Shown piece after piece: positions 35,822 to 45,170 of a stretch of DNA of 64,000 nt. How positions within the stretch are numbered: the stretch's first letter is position 1; every line of letters begins with the position of its first letter. The stretch lies in contig NZ_JAUSSR010000021.1 in the NCBI RefSeq assembly GCF_030812475.1, forward strand, positions 1 through 64,000. Direction: 5' to 3'. The notes below the pieces were generated by a model. The model had not been told where the DNA came from, made no database searches, and saw nothing but the letters and a program-made list of their open reading frames with translations. The DNA comes from Pseudomonas lini (GTDB lineage Bacteria > Pseudomonadota > Gammaproteobacteria > Pseudomonadales > Pseudomonadaceae). Both the position numbers and the translations under genes were made by a program.

Positions 35822-35903
35822 GGCCGTTGCTATGCTTTGACTTGATGAGATCGCTCGCCGAGCTCATCGATCCAGGCACGCGTTGGTCATGGGGATACCA
35901 ATA

Positions 35904-36539
35904 ATGAAAAACCCTTACGCTCCCGGCTTCTGGTGCGCTATTGCAGCGCTGGTGCTGCTCTCGGCCACTTATTTCTACGGCATCATGCTGGCCCACCAGA
36001 TCGACACGGCACTGATTTTCCTCGACAGCGCCGCCGCGCTGATTGCCGTGATGGCGATCGTGGTGGTGGCCGTGGCGTCGGTCCAGGGGCAGCGCATCAA
36101 AAAAAGACAATGTGAACGAGGCAAGACCCTGGTGCTGATCTGGGACACCAAGGTGGCATTGCGTCGCGTCGAAACGGTGTTTGACCGATATTTCTGGGGC
36201 AGCTACTGGCAACCGGGGCGCACCTTCCAGGAGGTCATGGGCGAACTCACCGGCACGCCGCTGGAGAAAAGCCTGGAAGCGTTGAAAAAACAATGCCTGG
36301 AGCTGGATAAGCAGATCGCCGAAGACGGCCGGCACTGGCTCAATAACGCCCGTGAACTCTCCGATGTCGCCACCGCCATGGCCCGGGAACGCTATCAACT
36401 GGACTTCTGCGACCCGCGCGCGGAAGTGACGGGCGGGGCGGTGATCAATCGCGATTTTGAGGTGTTGGTTTATACCTGGACTGCGCGGCTCAAGAGCTTT
36501 GATCATCAGCTGGATGAGATTGAGGTTCAGTATTCCTGA
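35904..36539 (+). CDS. Predicted two-helix membrane protein, unknown function
   Basis: 211-residue protein with two hydrophobic segments (about residues 8-28 and 38-60), followed by a soluble region rich in charged helices (LEKSLEALKKQCLELDKQIAE). I do not recognise a family. I chose the ATG at 35904 (ggggataccaata in front) over TTG 35883 and ATG 35889. It stands alone, 82 bases after the efflux operon and with a REP region behind it. Confidence 0.75.
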   Translation: MKNPYAPGFWCAIAALVLLSATYFYGIMLAHQIDTALIFLDSAAALIAVMAIVVVAVASVQGQRIKKRQCERGKTLVLIWDTKVALRRVETVFDRYFWGSYWQPGRTFQEVMGELTGTPLEKSLEALKKQCLELDKQIAEDGRHWLNNARELSDVATAMARERYQLDFCDPRAEVTGGAVINRDFEVLVYTWTARLKSFDHQLDEIEVQYS

Positions 36540-36605
36540 ATTGATGTTGCCTCGGCTGACGCCATCGCCGGCAAGCCAGCTCCAATTACAGGGGGGCGTG
36601 GTCCT

Positions 36606-36720
36606 TGTAGGAGCGAGCTTGCTCGCGAAGAACCAGTAGGCACCGCGTTTATTCAGACAGCACGCGTAATCGTTAACGACCATCGTCGGAACGCCGCCCG
36701 GAGCAAGCTCGCTCCTACAG
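36606..36720. repeat. Inverted pair of REP elements
   Basis: taggagcgagcttgctcgcg at 36608 faces ccggagcaagctcgctccta near 36699. No gene lies in the 348 bases from 36540 to 36887. Confidence 0.85.
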
Positions 36721-36887
36721 GCGCCGGTGCCTACGGTCCATAGACACTCTTTAACCTTTAAACATTGGGTCGCCCGGTGCGCCTGATGCTAATCTGCATT
36801 GCTTTTTCAGCGGAGTCTGGCCGCAACCCGTCAAGGGTTCAGGGAAGACGACCACACCTTCAACAACGGACATTGACTGGGTCATTC

Positions 36888-38393
36888 ATGAATAAATCAG
36901 CAGGCGTGCTTCTGGGAATTGTCGTCGCCATCGGTGTCATCAGTGCCGGCGGCGCCTGGTACACCGGTACCAAGCTCGAAGGCGTGCTCAACACCTCGAT
37001 CGCCGACGCCAACAAGGAATTGCAGGCCGCGCTGGTAGGTTCCGACGGCACGGCATCCCTGGAACTGGTGTCGCTGGAGCGCAATGTATTCAGCAGCACC
37101 GCGCACTATCGCCTCAAGGGCGAAGGCGAGATGTTCGGCGAAGCTCCGGTAGAACTGCTGTTCGTCGATCACATCGAACATGGTCCGCTGCCGTTTTCGC
37201 GCCTGGTGTCGCTGAAGTGGCTGCCGGTCATGGCCACCAGTCACTACGAGCTGGAACGAACCCCGACCACCGAAAAGTGGTTCGTCGCGGCCAAAGACAA
37301 ATCCCCGCTCACGGGCATCGTCAACATCGGCTACGACAATTCCACCAACGGCACCCTGCAAATGCTGCCGCTGGACGTCGCCCTGGATGACAAATCCAAC
37401 CTGAAGTTTTCCGGCCTCAACCTCGACGTCGCGGCCAGCGCCCAGGCGCAGAAGGTCAAAGCCAACGGCTACATGGACAGCCTGACGCTGACCACAGTGG
37501 CTGAAGACCAGACCCCGGTGAAGGTTGAAATGAACGGCCTGACGTTGGCCAGCAACCTGGAAAAAAGCACCTACGGCTACTATTTCGGCGAGAACACCCT
37601 TGAGTTGACCGACAGCAAAACCACCTTCGGTGCCCGGCAGTCGATACTGGGTTTAAAGAAATTTGAAATGAAGAACAAGACCGAGGAATCGGGCACCAGC
37701 GCTTCGGGGCGTGCCGATTACAAGGTTGGAGAGGTGTCCTTCAACGGCAAGGCTGTCGGCTCGGCGCAGATGGCCATGAGCCTGAAGAACCTCGACATTC
37801 CGGCGACCCTGTCGCTGGTGCAGATTTACCAGACCAAACTGCAACCGTACGAGAAAGCCGCCGCCGAGGCCGCTGCCGCCGGTCAACCCGTGCCAGAGCT
37901 GGTCCTGACCCCGGCCGAAGAGGCGCAGGTCAAGGCCGGCCTGGAGAAGTTGCTGGCCGCCGGACCTCAGGTTGCGCTGGAGAATCTGACGTTCCACACC
38001 ACCAACGGTGAAAGCCGCGCCAACCTGGTGCTTGACCTGACCAAACCCAAGTCCATGGACTTGCCACCGGATCAACTGACCCGGCAACTGATCGCCCTGC
38101 TGGACTTCAATCTGCAGGTCTCCAAGCCCATGCTCGTTGATTTGCTGAGCGTCCAGGGGCAACTCGACGGTCAGACCGACGCCAAGCTGATTGCCGACCA
38201 GGCCACCGCCACCGCCGACATGTTTGGCAGCATGGCGGTCGGTACCCAGCTCGCAAAACTCGAAGGCAGTAGCATCGTCACCAAACTGCACTACGCTAAC
38301 AATCAGGTGGAGTTCAACGGCCAGAAAATGACGGTCGAAGAATTTGCCGGCTTCGTGATGAGCAAGCTTGGGGGAGCTGGAAACATCCAGTAA
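36888..38393 (+). CDS. DUF945 (YdgA-like) protein
   Basis: 501-residue envelope protein. An N-terminal export or anchor helix (GVLLGIVVAIGVISAGGAWY) is followed by a long beta-rich periplasmic part typical of DUF945/YdgA. Function unknown. The ATG at 36888 matches the family N-terminus; a longer frame to 36765 does not. An intrinsic terminator follows 20 bases after the stop. Confidence 0.85.
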   Translation: MNKSAGVLLGIVVAIGVISAGGAWYTGTKLEGVLNTSIADANKELQAALVGSDGTASLELVSLERNVFSSTAHYRLKGEGEMFGEAPVELLFVDHIEHGPLPFSRLVSLKWLPVMATSHYELERTPTTEKWFVAAKDKSPLTGIVNIGYDNSTNGTLQMLPLDVALDDKSNLKFSGLNLDVAASAQAQKVKANGYMDSLTLTTVAEDQTPVKVEMNGLTLASNLEKSTYGYYFGENTLELTDSKTTFGARQSILGLKKFEMKNKTEESGTSASGRADYKVGEVSFNGKAVGSAQMAMSLKNLDIPATLSLVQIYQTKLQPYEKAAAEAAAAGQPVPELVLTPAEEAQVKAGLEKLLAAGPQVALENLTFHTTNGESRANLVLDLTKPKSMDLPPDQLTRQLIALLDFNLQVSKPMLVDLLSVQGQLDGQTDAKLIADQATATADMFGSMAVGTQLAKLEGSSIVTKLHYANNQVEFNGQKMTVEEFAGFVMSKLGGAGNIQ

Positions 38394-38413
38394 ATCCGGG
38401 GCTTACACACCGC

Positions 38414-38451
38414 ACGCCCGGCCTCTGCTACCAGCAGACGTCGGGCGTTTT
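38414..38451 (+). terminator. Intrinsic terminator after the DUF945 gene
   Basis: acgcccg pairs with cgggcgt, with an inner stem tctgc/gcaga, followed by tttt. It separates the DUF945 gene from the pga operon. The rest of the gap to 38655 holds the pga leader; I see no gene in it. Confidence 0.75.
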
Positions 38452-38654
38452 GCTGTCTGGCTTTTAAGACAGGACGATGGCCGGTGCCTGCAGTTTCACG
38501 AATCTGAACAATTATTGTGTTCCCAATTACCCAGCGAGCTCGCATGCAAGACTGCCCTTAATAAAAGTTTGGCTGGGTCACCTGGACCAGCTTTCCGATA
38601 CGAAAGGGCAAAAAGGGCGTTGCGGCCCGGCTGGCCATGTAAGGATGCTGACGA

Positions 38655-41135
38655 ATGCCGAGTATTGTTGCCCCTTTTGTTCAACGTGGTATGCGACCGC
38701 TGTTTCGCGTCGCGTTGTGCAGCCAGTTGATCTGGCCGATGTTAGCGTTTGCCTATACCCCTTACGACGAAATGGTGCTTGATGCCCGAGCTGGTCACTA
38801 CACGCCCGCGCTAACCGCGTTGCGTCAGGTGCCGCCGGGCCAAGCCACCACCAGTCAAATCAGCGACCACTTGCAGATCGCCAGTTGGGCCGGCCTGGAC
38901 GCCGAGGTGATCAAGGTCTATGAAACCCAGGGACGCAATCTGGACCTGCCGGTTGCAGCCCTGACCGCCACAGCGCGGGCCTACCGTAACCAGAAACGCT
39001 GGGACGATGCCAATCGGGTCTACAGCAAGGCCCAGGCCATCGATCCGGACAACCCGGAAGTGCAGTTGGGGATGGCGCTGAACCAGGCTGACTCCGACAA
39101 GCCCGACCAGGCGGTGACGCGAGCACGAGCACTGGTGGCGGCGCAACCCAATGACGTTTCCCGCCGGATGGCCCTGGGCTACGCGTTGAATCGTGCCGGT
39201 AAAGAATACGACTCGTTGTTCGAATACGATCAGGCCTTCGTCCGTTCCGGTAACAATCCAGAAGTCGCCAAGGAGTATGTGGGCGCGATGCAACGTGCTC
39301 ACCTGCCGGAGCCGGCCTTGCGCCTGGCCCGTCAGCGGCCGGGTTTGATCGATCCGGTCACGATTCGTCACCTCGAAGGTGACCTGGCCGCAGAACGTGT
39401 GCGCTTGTCTGAAATGCCTACCCGCAGCGAATCGGAGCGTTATGTGATCGCTGATCGGGCCCTGGCCGACTACGACAAATTGATTTCCACCTGGTCTTCG
39501 GATCCCCAGGCAAAAGATGACGTCATCCGCTGGCGCATCGACCGCATGGGTGCCCTCAAGGCCCGTTCGCGCACCGCCGAGGTCATCAGCGAACACCACA
39601 AACTGCAAGCCGAAGGTGTGGTTGTGCCGGTCTATGCCCAGCGTTGGGTAGCCGCGTCCTACCTGGACCAGCGCGAACCGGAGATCGCCACCGACATGTA
39701 TCGGGAGATCCTGCTAGCGACGAACACCGATCCAAGTAACCGTTTGCAAGATACCACCGCGCTCTACTACGCCTTGCTCGAAAGCGGCGAAGCCACCGAG
39801 GCGCGCGCAGTCGCCGAGGAGCTGGCCAAAACCCAGAGACCACGTGTCGAGCTCAAGGGCTTGCCCGGAGGCAACCCCAACGACGAATGGATGGATGCGC
39901 AACAGCTCGCTGCCCAGGCCGGGACCTACAGTTCCGATCTGCCCCATGGCGAGGAACGTCTGCAAGCCTTGGTCGAACAGGCACCGGGCAACGTCAGCCT
40001 GCGTGTGGCGCAGGCCGATCTGTACCTGGCGCGGGGCTGGCCGCGGCTTGCCGAAAGCAAGCTCAAGGAAGCCGAGGCCATGGCTCCGCGAGACATCAAC
40101 CTGGAAATCGCCCAGGGCCATACGGCTACGGACCTGCAGGAATGGCGCCAGGTGGATGCCCTGACCGACGACGTGGTCGCGCGTTCCCCCGACAATCGTC
40201 AGGTCCAGCGCTTGCAGCGGCAGCGTGAGGTCCATGACATGTATGAACTGCGCGTAGAAGCGTTCGGCGGCAAGACTTATGGCGGCGATGACGACAACGC
40301 TGGTGCGGTCAACGGCAGTCGTGATCTGGGCATTGAAACCGTCCTGTACAGCCCGCCCATCGGCGAAGACTGGCGTGTATTCGGCGGTGCCGGTTATGCC
40401 GAAGGCGACTTCCAGGAAGGGACCGGCCACCATCGCTTCCAGCGCCTCGGGCTCGAACGCCGGACCCGAGACTTGACCCTCGAAGCGGAAGTCTCCAACC
40501 ACTCCTACGGCTTCGGTTCCAAGCAGGGCGCGCGTCTGGCATTCGCCCATGACATCAACGATTACTGGCAGTACGGCGGGAGCCTGGAGTACTTCGCGGC
40601 GGCGACGCCGTTGCGGGCCTTGAACAGCGACGTCACGGCCAATGGCGGCAGCGGTTTCATTCGCTGGCGGGCCAATGAAAGTCGCGAGTGGAAATTCGCA
40701 GTCAGCCCGTCCCATTTCAGCGACGGCAACAACCGCGTCGAAGCCCTGCTCACCGGGCGCGAAGGGATTTACACCGCGCCGAACGTGCAAGTCGACCTGG
40801 GATTGGAAGTCGCCGCCAGCCACAACTCCGAGTCTGACGACGTGCCGTATTTCAATCCCAAGTCCGATCTCAGCGTACTGCCGATCATCAGCGTCAATCA
40901 TATGCTCTACCAGCGCTATGAAACCCGGTGGAGTCAGCAGTTCCAGGCTGGCGCGGGTACCTACACCCAGAAATATCATTCCACTGGCGGCATGGCGCTG
41001 TTGGGTTATGGCCAGCGTTACAGCTGGAACGACGTGGTGGAGGTTGGCGGTATGTTAAGCGCAATCAACCGGCCCTATGACGGAGACCGGGAAACCGATC
41101 TGCGTCTGATGGTCGATCTTACTTTCCGCTTCTAG
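38655..41135 (+). CDS. pgaA: Poly-beta-1,6-GlcNAc export porin PgaA
   Basis: 826-residue outer membrane protein that exports partly deacetylated poly-GlcNAc. A signal peptide ends near PMLAFAYT (about residue 33). Periplasmic TPR repeats follow (about 40-500, for example WDDANRVYSKAQAIDPDNPE), then a C-terminal beta barrel ending in LRLMVDLTFRF with terminal Phe. The ATG at 38655 has an aagga-type site. First of pgaABCD. Confidence 0.95.
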   Translation: MPSIVAPFVQRGMRPLFRVALCSQLIWPMLAFAYTPYDEMVLDARAGHYTPALTALRQVPPGQATTSQISDHLQIASWAGLDAEVIKVYETQGRNLDLPVAALTATARAYRNQKRWDDANRVYSKAQAIDPDNPEVQLGMALNQADSDKPDQAVTRARALVAAQPNDVSRRMALGYALNRAGKEYDSLFEYDQAFVRSGNNPEVAKEYVGAMQRAHLPEPALRLARQRPGLIDPVTIRHLEGDLAAERVRLSEMPTRSESERYVIADRALADYDKLISTWSSDPQAKDDVIRWRIDRMGALKARSRTAEVISEHHKLQAEGVVVPVYAQRWVAASYLDQREPEIATDMYREILLATNTDPSNRLQDTTALYYALLESGEATEARAVAEELAKTQRPRVELKGLPGGNPNDEWMDAQQLAAQAGTYSSDLPHGEERLQALVEQAPGNVSLRVAQADLYLARGWPRLAESKLKEAEAMAPRDINLEIAQGHTATDLQEWRQVDALTDDVVARSPDNRQVQRLQRQREVHDMYELRVEAFGGKTYGGDDDNAGAVNGSRDLGIETVLYSPPIGEDWRVFGGAGYAEGDFQEGTGHHRFQRLGLERRTRDLTLEAEVSNHSYGFGSKQGARLAFAHDINDYWQYGGSLEYFAAATPLRALNSDVTANGGSGFIRWRANESREWKFAVSPSHFSDGNNRVEALLTGREGIYTAPNVQVDLGLEVAASHNSESDDVPYFNPKSDLSVLPIISVNHMLYQRYETRWSQQFQAGAGTYTQKYHSTGGMALLGYGQRYSWNDVVEVGGMLSAINRPYDGDRETDLRLMVDLTFRF

Positions 41136-41147
41136 AGGGGTTTGAAA

Positions 41148-43148
41148 ATGGCCTTGATGTCGCGTTTCTTCCTCCTGCTGGGAGTGCTGTTGATCAGCGC
41201 ATGCTCCCAGCAGGCACCGGCGTTTGCGCCGCCGACCGAAAGGCCGGTGGTGGAAAGCGAAACCCCGTGGCCGAAAAACCATGTACTCGGCATCGCCTAT
41301 CACGATGTCGATGACAAGGACCCGGACCAGGCGGTGGTGGCCGTGCGCACCGAGCGCCTGATCGAGCAGCTGGCCTGGTTGCGGGAGAACGGCTACCAGC
41401 CGGTTTCCGTCGACCAGGTCCTGGCGGCACGCAAAAAAGGAGGCCCCGACCTGCCTCCCAAAGCGGTCATGCTCAGTTTCGACGACGGTTATTCGAGCTT
41501 CTATACCCGGGTGATGCCGGTGCTGCGTGCCTATAAATGGCCTGCATTGCTGGCACCGGTCGGCACCTGGGTCGACACCCCGCTGGACAAACCGGTGGAT
41601 TTCGCCGGTACGCCGCGCAAGCGCTCGGAATTCCTGACCTGGGATCAGGTGCGGGAGGTTTCCCAGTCCGGACTGGTGGAGCTCGCAGCGCACACCGATG
41701 CCAATCACAAGGGTATCCTGGCTAACCCCCAGGGCAACCTGGAGCCGGCCGCCACAACCCGGCGTTACGATCCAGTCGCCAAACGCTATGAAACCGAAGC
41801 CGAGTTCCAGGCCCGTCAACGCGTGGATATCTTGGCGATCTCGGAGAAAATCTACAAAGCCACGGGTAAAAAGCCGCGAGTCTGGGTCTGGCCTTACGGC
41901 GCGGCGAGCGGCACCACGCTGCAAATCGTCAATGATCAGGATTACGAGATGGCCTTGACCCTGGAAGACGGGCTCGACACTCTGGATACCCTGATGAACA
42001 GTCCGCGTTACCTCGTTTCTGCTGACCCGGAAGGCGCGCGCTTCGCCAATAGCGTCGTCTCGGTGCAGTCGAAGAACGCCATGCGCGTCGTTCACGTAGA
42101 CCTGGATAACGTCTACGACCCGGACCCGGCCCAGCAGGAAAGAAACCTGGGCAAACTGATCCAGCGCATGTCCGACATGGGCGCCAATACGGTGTTCCTG
42201 CAAGCTTTCGCCGATCCGAAGGGTGATGGCCTTGTGCATTCGCTGTACTTCCCCAACCGTCACCTGCCGATGGCCGCCGACATTTTTGACCGCGTGGCCT
42301 GGCAGTTGCGCACCCGGGCCCATGTCAAAGTCTACGCCTGGATGCCAGTGCTGAGCTTTGCCCTGGATTCGAAGCTGCCGCGAGTGACACGCTGGGACCC
42401 GGAAACCGGCACGACGACGGTCGATCCGAAGCAGTACATACGCTTGTCTCCTTACGATCCGAACGTACGGCGCATGATTGGTGAAATCTACGAAGATCTG
42501 GCGCGCATGTCATCGGTCAACGGCATCCTGTTTCACGATGACGCAATAATGTCGGACTTCGAAGACGCAGGCCCCGATGCCCTCAAAGTCTACGCCGCCA
42601 ATGGTCTGCCCGGCTCAATCGCCGCGTTGCGCGCCGATCCTGCAGTGATGCAGCGCTGGACGCGTTTCAAGAGCCGCTACCTGATCGATTTCACCAAGGA
42701 GCTGACCGCCAAGGTCCGCGCCATTCGTGGCCCGCAGCTGGATACGGCGCGCAACATTTTCGCCGAGCCGATACTCAATCCCGAGAGTGAAGCCTGGTAC
42801 GCGCAGAATCTGGATGACTTCCTCGGCACGTACGACTGGACGGCGCCGATGGCCATGCCGTTGATGGAAAAACAGTCTTATGAAGACTCCGAAGCCTGGC
42901 TCGAGAAACTGGTCGCCACGGTCAAGGCTCGCCCCGGCGCGCTCGATCGCACCGTGTTCGAACTGCAGGCACGGGACTGGACGAAACAGGAACAGGCCGA
43001 CATCGAAGGCGAACAATTGGCCGAGTGGATGCGGGTTCTGCAGCGTCAGGGCGTGACCAGTTTTGGCTACTACCCCGACAACTTCCTGGACAATCTACCC
43101 GACCTGAAATCCGTACGGCCGGCCCTTTCCAACAAGTGGAATCCATAA
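41148..43148 (+). CDS. pgaB: Poly-GlcNAc N-deacetylase lipoprotein PgaB
   Basis: 666-residue outer membrane lipoprotein (lipobox LLISAC, Cys19). The N-terminal CE4 deacetylase shows MLSFDDGYSSF (metal Asp) and AAHTDANHKG (metal His pair). The C-terminal GH153-type domain begins near MRVVHVDLDNVYDPDP. It removes some acetyl groups so that the polymer can leave through PgaA. ATG 41148 fits the agagggg site better than the in-frame TTG at 41142. Confidence 0.95.
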   Translation: MALMSRFFLLLGVLLISACSQQAPAFAPPTERPVVESETPWPKNHVLGIAYHDVDDKDPDQAVVAVRTERLIEQLAWLRENGYQPVSVDQVLAARKKGGPDLPPKAVMLSFDDGYSSFYTRVMPVLRAYKWPALLAPVGTWVDTPLDKPVDFAGTPRKRSEFLTWDQVREVSQSGLVELAAHTDANHKGILANPQGNLEPAATTRRYDPVAKRYETEAEFQARQRVDILAISEKIYKATGKKPRVWVWPYGAASGTTLQIVNDQDYEMALTLEDGLDTLDTLMNSPRYLVSADPEGARFANSVVSVQSKNAMRVVHVDLDNVYDPDPAQQERNLGKLIQRMSDMGANTVFLQAFADPKGDGLVHSLYFPNRHLPMAADIFDRVAWQLRTRAHVKVYAWMPVLSFALDSKLPRVTRWDPETGTTTVDPKQYIRLSPYDPNVRRMIGEIYEDLARMSSVNGILFHDDAIMSDFEDAGPDALKVYAANGLPGSIAALRADPAVMQRWTRFKSRYLIDFTKELTAKVRAIRGPQLDTARNIFAEPILNPESEAWYAQNLDDFLGTYDWTAPMAMPLMEKQSYEDSEAWLEKLVATVKARPGALDRTVFELQARDWTKQEQADIEGEQLAEWMRVLQRQGVTSFGYYPDNFLDNLPDLKSVRPALSNKWNP

Positions 43149-43149
43149 C

Positions 43150-44505
43150 ATGCTGGATAGACTTCTGGCTCTACTCGTTCTGGCGATCGTCCTCGGGATT
43201 CCCCTTGGACTGATCTTTCTACTCACTGGCCAGTTCCTGATGGACTTCGTGTTCTTCTATCCGCTGTTCATGTCAGGACTGTGGATCGCCGGGGGACTCT
43301 ATTTCTGGCTGCATTGGGAGCGGCACTGGCCGTGGAACGAAGACACCTTGCCGCCGCCGCTGGCCGGCGAGCCGCTGATTTCGATCCTCATCCCTTGCTT
43401 CAACGAAGGTGACAACGTCAGGGAAACCATCCATGCGGCGTTGTCCCAGCAGTATCCGAACATCGAGGTCATCGCCATCAACGATGGCTCGAAGGACGAC
43501 ACCGGTGCCATCCTCGATGCCTTGGCCGTGCAGGATCCGCGTTTGCGGGTGCTGCACCTGGCGGAGAACCAGGGCAAAGCTGTAGCCCTGCGCATGGGCG
43601 CCATTGCAGCGCGTAGCGAGTACCTGGTGTGCATCGACGGTGATGCGCTGCTGGCACCTCATACCGCGGCTTACCTGGTGGCGCCGTTGCTCGAAAACCC
43701 GCGCCTCGGCGCCGTGACCGGCAACCCGCGGATCCGTACCCGTTCGACCCTGGTCGGCCGGGTGCAGGTTGGCGAGTTCTCCTCGATCATCGGTCTGATC
43801 AAACGTACCCAGCGCGTCTTCGGGCGGATCTTTACCGTCTCCGGCGTGGTTGTCGCTTTCCGTCGCACGGCCCTGCACCGGGTCGGCTACTGGAGCACCG
43901 ACATGATCACCGAAGACATCGATATCAGCTGGAAGCTGCAACTGGATCACTGGAGCATTTTCTACGAGCCCCGCGCGCTGTGCTGGATCCTGATGCCGGA
44001 AACCCTGGGTGGCCTGTGGAAACAGCGTCTGCGCTGGGCCCAGGGCGGTGCGGAAGTGCTGTTCAAGAACATTCGCGGCATCTGGCAGTACCGTCATCGT
44101 TATCTCTGGCCATTGCTGTTCGAATACTGCCTGTCCACCGGTTGGGCGTTCACCTTCCTGCTGTCGATCATTCTATGGCTGGTGGGTCTGTACATCGCGT
44201 TGCCGGAAGTCATCGCGGTGCCCCGTATGTGGCCACCGGCGTTCACCGGCTTGCTGCTGGCAGTGGTCTGCCTGATGCAGTTCGGGGTCAGTCTGCTGAT
44301 CGATCGCCGCTACGAAAAAGGTTTGGGCAAGACGATGTTCTGGGTGATCTGGTACCCGCTGGTGTTCTGGCTGGTCAGTCTGCTCACCACGCTGGTCAGT
44401 TTCCCCAAAGTGCTGTTCCGTTTACGTCAGAAACGTGCGCGCTGGGTCAGTCCAGATCGCGGCATTCGGCCGCCTGGTGCCGATGAAGAGGAGATCGTCA
44501 AATGA
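43150..44505 (+). CDS. pgaC: Poly-GlcNAc synthase PgaC (GT2)
   Basis: 451-residue inner membrane glycosyltransferase that polymerises UDP-GlcNAc. Catalytic elements: NDGSKDD (111-117), DGD (163-165), TED (254-256) and QRLRW (292-296), with membrane helices at both ends. It starts one base after the pgaB stop. In other bacteria PgaC works with PgaD and needs cyclic-di-GMP. Confidence 0.96.
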   Translation: MLDRLLALLVLAIVLGIPLGLIFLLTGQFLMDFVFFYPLFMSGLWIAGGLYFWLHWERHWPWNEDTLPPPLAGEPLISILIPCFNEGDNVRETIHAALSQQYPNIEVIAINDGSKDDTGAILDALAVQDPRLRVLHLAENQGKAVALRMGAIAARSEYLVCIDGDALLAPHTAAYLVAPLLENPRLGAVTGNPRIRTRSTLVGRVQVGEFSSIIGLIKRTQRVFGRIFTVSGVVVAFRRTALHRVGYWSTDMITEDIDISWKLQLDHWSIFYEPRALCWILMPETLGGLWKQRLRWAQGGAEVLFKNIRGIWQYRHRYLWPLLFEYCLSTGWAFTFLLSIILWLVGLYIALPEVIAVPRMWPPAFTGLLLAVVCLMQFGVSLLIDRRYEKGLGKTMFWVIWYPLVFWLVSLLTTLVSFPKVLFRLRQKRARWVSPDRGIRPPGADEEEIVK

Positions 44506-45026
44506 AAATCATCACAACCCGGCAGCGGCCAGTGCTTATGGTGGTCGATACCTTGTTCACCGTCCTGGCCTGGGCCGGATTCCTGTATTTGTTGTACTTG
44601 GGCATCTCGCCATTGATCGTACCCCACGAAGGTGCCCGATTCAGCGGCCCAGCGTTCGACGCCCTTGGCACCCTGCAGGTTTATTTATGGGTGGCGGTGT
44701 TCAACGCCTTGGTGCTGATCGGGTGGGCACGTTATCAACAACGTAAAAGCAGAAGCTTTGCCCAGCGTCGTATGCCGGCTCCGGTCATCGACGATCAGGC
44801 TTTGAGCAAAAGCTTCAAACTGACCCGTGAACGGCTGCACAAACTGCGCAGCCCGGGTTCGATGACCATTCACAACGATCACGATGGCGATATTTCCCAC
44901 GTGGTGAGCCACTTCTTCACGATCGATTCCCGGCAGCCGCTCTCCCTGCAGCCTCTGGATAATCCTAAAGTGATCCGTCGTCCATCCGATGATGAAGAAG
45001 GCAAAGAGCCGGTGAACCGCGCCTGA
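44502..45026 (+). CDS. pgaD: Poly-GlcNAc synthase accessory protein PgaD
   Basis: 174-residue membrane partner of PgaC with two helices (LFTVLAWAGFLYLLYLGI and VYLWVAVFNALVLIGW), then a basic cytoplasmic tail. It overlaps pgaC by four bases. The tail, rich in charged residues, is longer than in E. coli PgaD. Confidence 0.92.
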   Translation: MKIITTRQRPVLMVVDTLFTVLAWAGFLYLLYLGISPLIVPHEGARFSGPAFDALGTLQVYLWVAVFNALVLIGWARYQQRKSRSFAQRRMPAPVIDDQALSKSFKLTRERLHKLRSPGSMTIHNDHDGDISHVVSHFFTIDSRQPLSLQPLDNPKVIRRPSDDEEGKEPVNRA

Positions 45027-45063
45027 GCCCGACTCGGTCTTGCGGCGTGAAACCCCGATCCCA

Positions 45064-45170
45064 TGTAGGAGCCGGCTTGCCGGCGAAGGCGGCGGCACAT
45101 TCGGTGGATGTGCTGACTGACAGACCGCTTTCGCTGCGGCGCGGCGATCCGACAAGCCGCTCCTACAGGG
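45064..45170. repeat. Inverted pair of REP-like elements
   Basis: tgtaggagccggcttgccgg (45064) faces gacaagccgctcctacaggg (about 45151). The right copy touches the 3' end of the oxidoreductase gene. The gap between pgaD and that gene holds nothing else. Confidence 0.8.
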
